Assembly: GCA_002633025.1 (NCBI GenBank) | Contig: NMRB01001526.1 | Location: forward strand, 62,001 to 126,000 | DNA length: 64,000 nt | Direction: 5' to 3' | Origin: Notospermus geniculatus | Lineage: Eukaryota; Nemertea; Pilidiophora; Heteronemertea; Lineidae | Part shown: piece by piece, positions 62,552 to 64,000 of the stretch | How the letters are laid out: every line of letters begins with the position of its first letter | How positions within the stretch are numbered: the first letter of the stretch is position 1 | The notes under the pieces: generated by a model | What the model was told of the DNA's origin: nothing | Seen by the model: only the letters and a program-made list of their open reading frames with translations | Database searches by the model: none | Program-made: the position numbers and the translations under genes

Positions 62552-62606
62552 GTTTAGGCATACAAGGAAGTTTGAGTTTATCTATGACAACATGAAGAAA
62601 GCTAAG
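62552..62606 (+). CDS. Candidate 55-nt internal exon
   Basis: A strong pyrimidine tract and acceptor (TTTTTCTATTTTTTCCAG) precede, and a consensus donor AAG|GTGAGT follows. In the frame with one leading base the exon reads FRHTRKFEFIYDNMKKAK with no stop. Charged and aromatic residues look like a real protein segment. It ends in phase 0. The family is not recognised. An O-family foldback (62664) lies in the presumed following intron. Confidence 0.4.
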
Positions 62607-62663
62607 GTGAGTGAAGCTGTTTCTTTGATTTGCAGGCTGTTTAAAAAGCAGCAATCAGAAATA

Positions 62664-62924
62664 AGGGAGTAAGAAATAAAAGTGGAAAATAGAAAAGTGT
62701 AAAATTTTGGAAGTTTGCGCGAATTTTTCAATTTCTCAAATTGGGAGGAATTTTTTTCCCATTTTGAGAAATGTCACTCGAAAAATATGACAAAATGTCA
62801 TGTCATTTTAAGAAAATTTCTCAAAATGGGAAAAAAATCAATCCCAATTTGAGAAATTGAAAAATTCATACAAAAGTGCCAAAATTACCACTTCTTATTT
62901 TCCGCTATTATTTCTTACTCCCTT
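62664..62924. mobile_element. Foldback family O, copy 3
   Basis: GGGAGTAAGAAATAAAAGTG at the left, TATTATTTCTTACTCCC at the right. Inner CAATTTCTCAAATTGGGA pairs with its complement. Confidence 0.88.
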
Positions 62925-62949
62925 ACTGGTATTACTGTATATAATGTTA

Positions 62950-63295
62950 TGATTTTATTAATAATACTTAACGGGTATAATATTGATAAAATTACATGTA
63001 TTACTATTAACTATAATCATTTATGACATCATAAATATCCACAGGCAGTCGTGTTGATGTTATCACAATGAGTATGTATCGAGATCTTTTTGATCAAATT
63101 TAATTTTATTGAGACGAGCTTTTGATATTATTATTAATAATACTTGACTGGTATAATATTGATAAAATTACTCGTATTACTATAATCATTTTATGACACC
63201 ATAAATATCCAGGTAGCTGTGTTGATATTATCAGAAAATGAGTATGTATCGATATCTTTTTGATCAATATTTTATTCAGACGAGCTTTTGAAGGC
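62950..63295. repeat. AT-rich tandem duplication, ~172-bp period
   Basis: TTATTAATAATACTT, GGTATAATATTGATAAAATTA, ATGAGTATGTATCGA and GACGAGCTTTTGA occur in both units. Confidence 0.85.
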
Positions 63296-63345
63296 CCGGT
63301 AGGGTCGAAAGCTCGTCTCAATAAAATATTGATCCAAAAGATGGT
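63258..63345. mobile_element. Palindrome with E-like hairpin
   Basis: GATCAATATTTTATTCAGAC and GACGAGCTTTTGAAGGCCC at the left, GGGTCGAAAGCTCGTC and TCAATAAAATATTGATC at the right. The tip (GAAGGCCCGGTAGGGTCGAAA) has the same layout as the E core. Confidence 0.6.
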
Positions 63346-63350
63346 GTTAC

Positions 63351-64000
63351 CCCCTCTTTACATACTCAATTTTTGACGCCAATTGTTACAGTAATACATG
63401 TACTTGTAGCCTACTACGAATACTACCAACCTAAAACCTGTTTGACCAAACCCTTTGGTAGTGATACGAAATGCGACGCCTTTTTTCGTCCATTTCTTTT
63501 CGTTTTCCTTATATTTTGATTGAAAACCTTCGGTTACTGACGTAAGTCTTCATGGCATATTCTATGAACAGAAACCGTATACCTTTGATATTTTGAATTT
63601 ATGATTTTTACTTAAAATTGGTTCTTTTTGCCTCTGTTTTAATCATTTTCCCCTTTTATCTTGTCTCTTCTGTGAGTCCTTCAGTGCCCTTCTTCGCATC
63701 TTTCGTAGTCTAACATATGAAAGGGCCTAAAATGCTTACTACTTCGCCTACTCTATAGGCCTACTTAATGTAGTTTTATTATGGCTTTGTGGATAAAACA
63801 GAAACCCTGATAACAGTAGATGTAAGAGAGGAGAAAAACAAATTCGTCTGAATTGAAGGTTGCAAAAAATGGTCACCGAACTAAAACCAAAATTTGAAAT
63901 ACAAATGAGAAGGGGCACATTTTGATTCGATTTTCAAGGTACTCTATGATAAAAATTTATGGGTGAAATCGCCCAGTATTGCTTGATGAGTCTCTATAAT
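63351..64000. other. Unassigned stretch
   Basis: AT-rich unique DNA to the window end. No supported feature. Confidence 0.5.

Overview
This window is eukaryotic, repeat-rich, non-coding-dominated nuclear DNA. It has no prokaryotic operons, ribosome binding sites, rRNA or CRISPR arrays, and no ORF longer than about 190 codons. Short palindromic inverted-repeat elements (MITE-like), tRNA-headed SINEs and long minisatellites fill it. The palindromes TAGGCCTA and ACATGTA are very frequent. Together with the density of foldback elements this suggests a marine invertebrate, probably a non-vertebrate deuterostome (echinoderm, hemichordate or cephalochordate-like). That is inference; no gene fixes the taxon.

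Layout. 0-9 kb: SINEs, foldback family F, a ~40-bp minisatellite (2.37-3.51 kb), a ~100-bp satellite (3.65-5.12 kb) and a ~135-bp repeat (5.79-6.20 kb). An N gap lies at 9025-9242. 9.3-12 kb: MITEs, a ~143-bp tandem array and a degenerate ~200-bp array. 12-16 kb: foldbacks plus weak candidate exons (13240-13389; 14556-14939). 17.3-19.25 kb: a ~125-bp satellite whose unit resembles the terminus of a foldback sitting inside it. 19.94-22.06 kb: a 2.1-kb insertion flanked by an exact 15-bp target duplication. 23.3-24.4 kb: AT-rich tandem DNA. 25.07-25.93 kb: an inverted-repeat element with internal 120-bp repeats. 28.8-33.5 kb: a SINE cluster and a ~0.9-kb duplication. 36-49 kb: nested MITEs and palindromic 'E' elements. 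51-55.5 kb: possible minus-strand gene pieces with a YY1-like start. 57.9-59.6 kb: tandem duplications. 60.16-61.19 kb: two foldbacks that share one CCAGG site, with an assembly duplication around N 60720. 62.55 kb: a plausible 55-nt plus-strand internal exon.

The main biological story is transposon ecology. Many MITE families share related ends (GCCCATATTCATAAA-like) and target CCWGG, ATT/AAT or TTA. They insert into each other's edges and bodies, so insertion order can be read from nested empty sites. A separate palindromic family (E1/E2/E3) carries 8-30 bp target duplications, which indicates a retroelement-like mechanism, and has a conserved hairpin core that looks hammerhead-like. Protein-coding calls are all low confidence.
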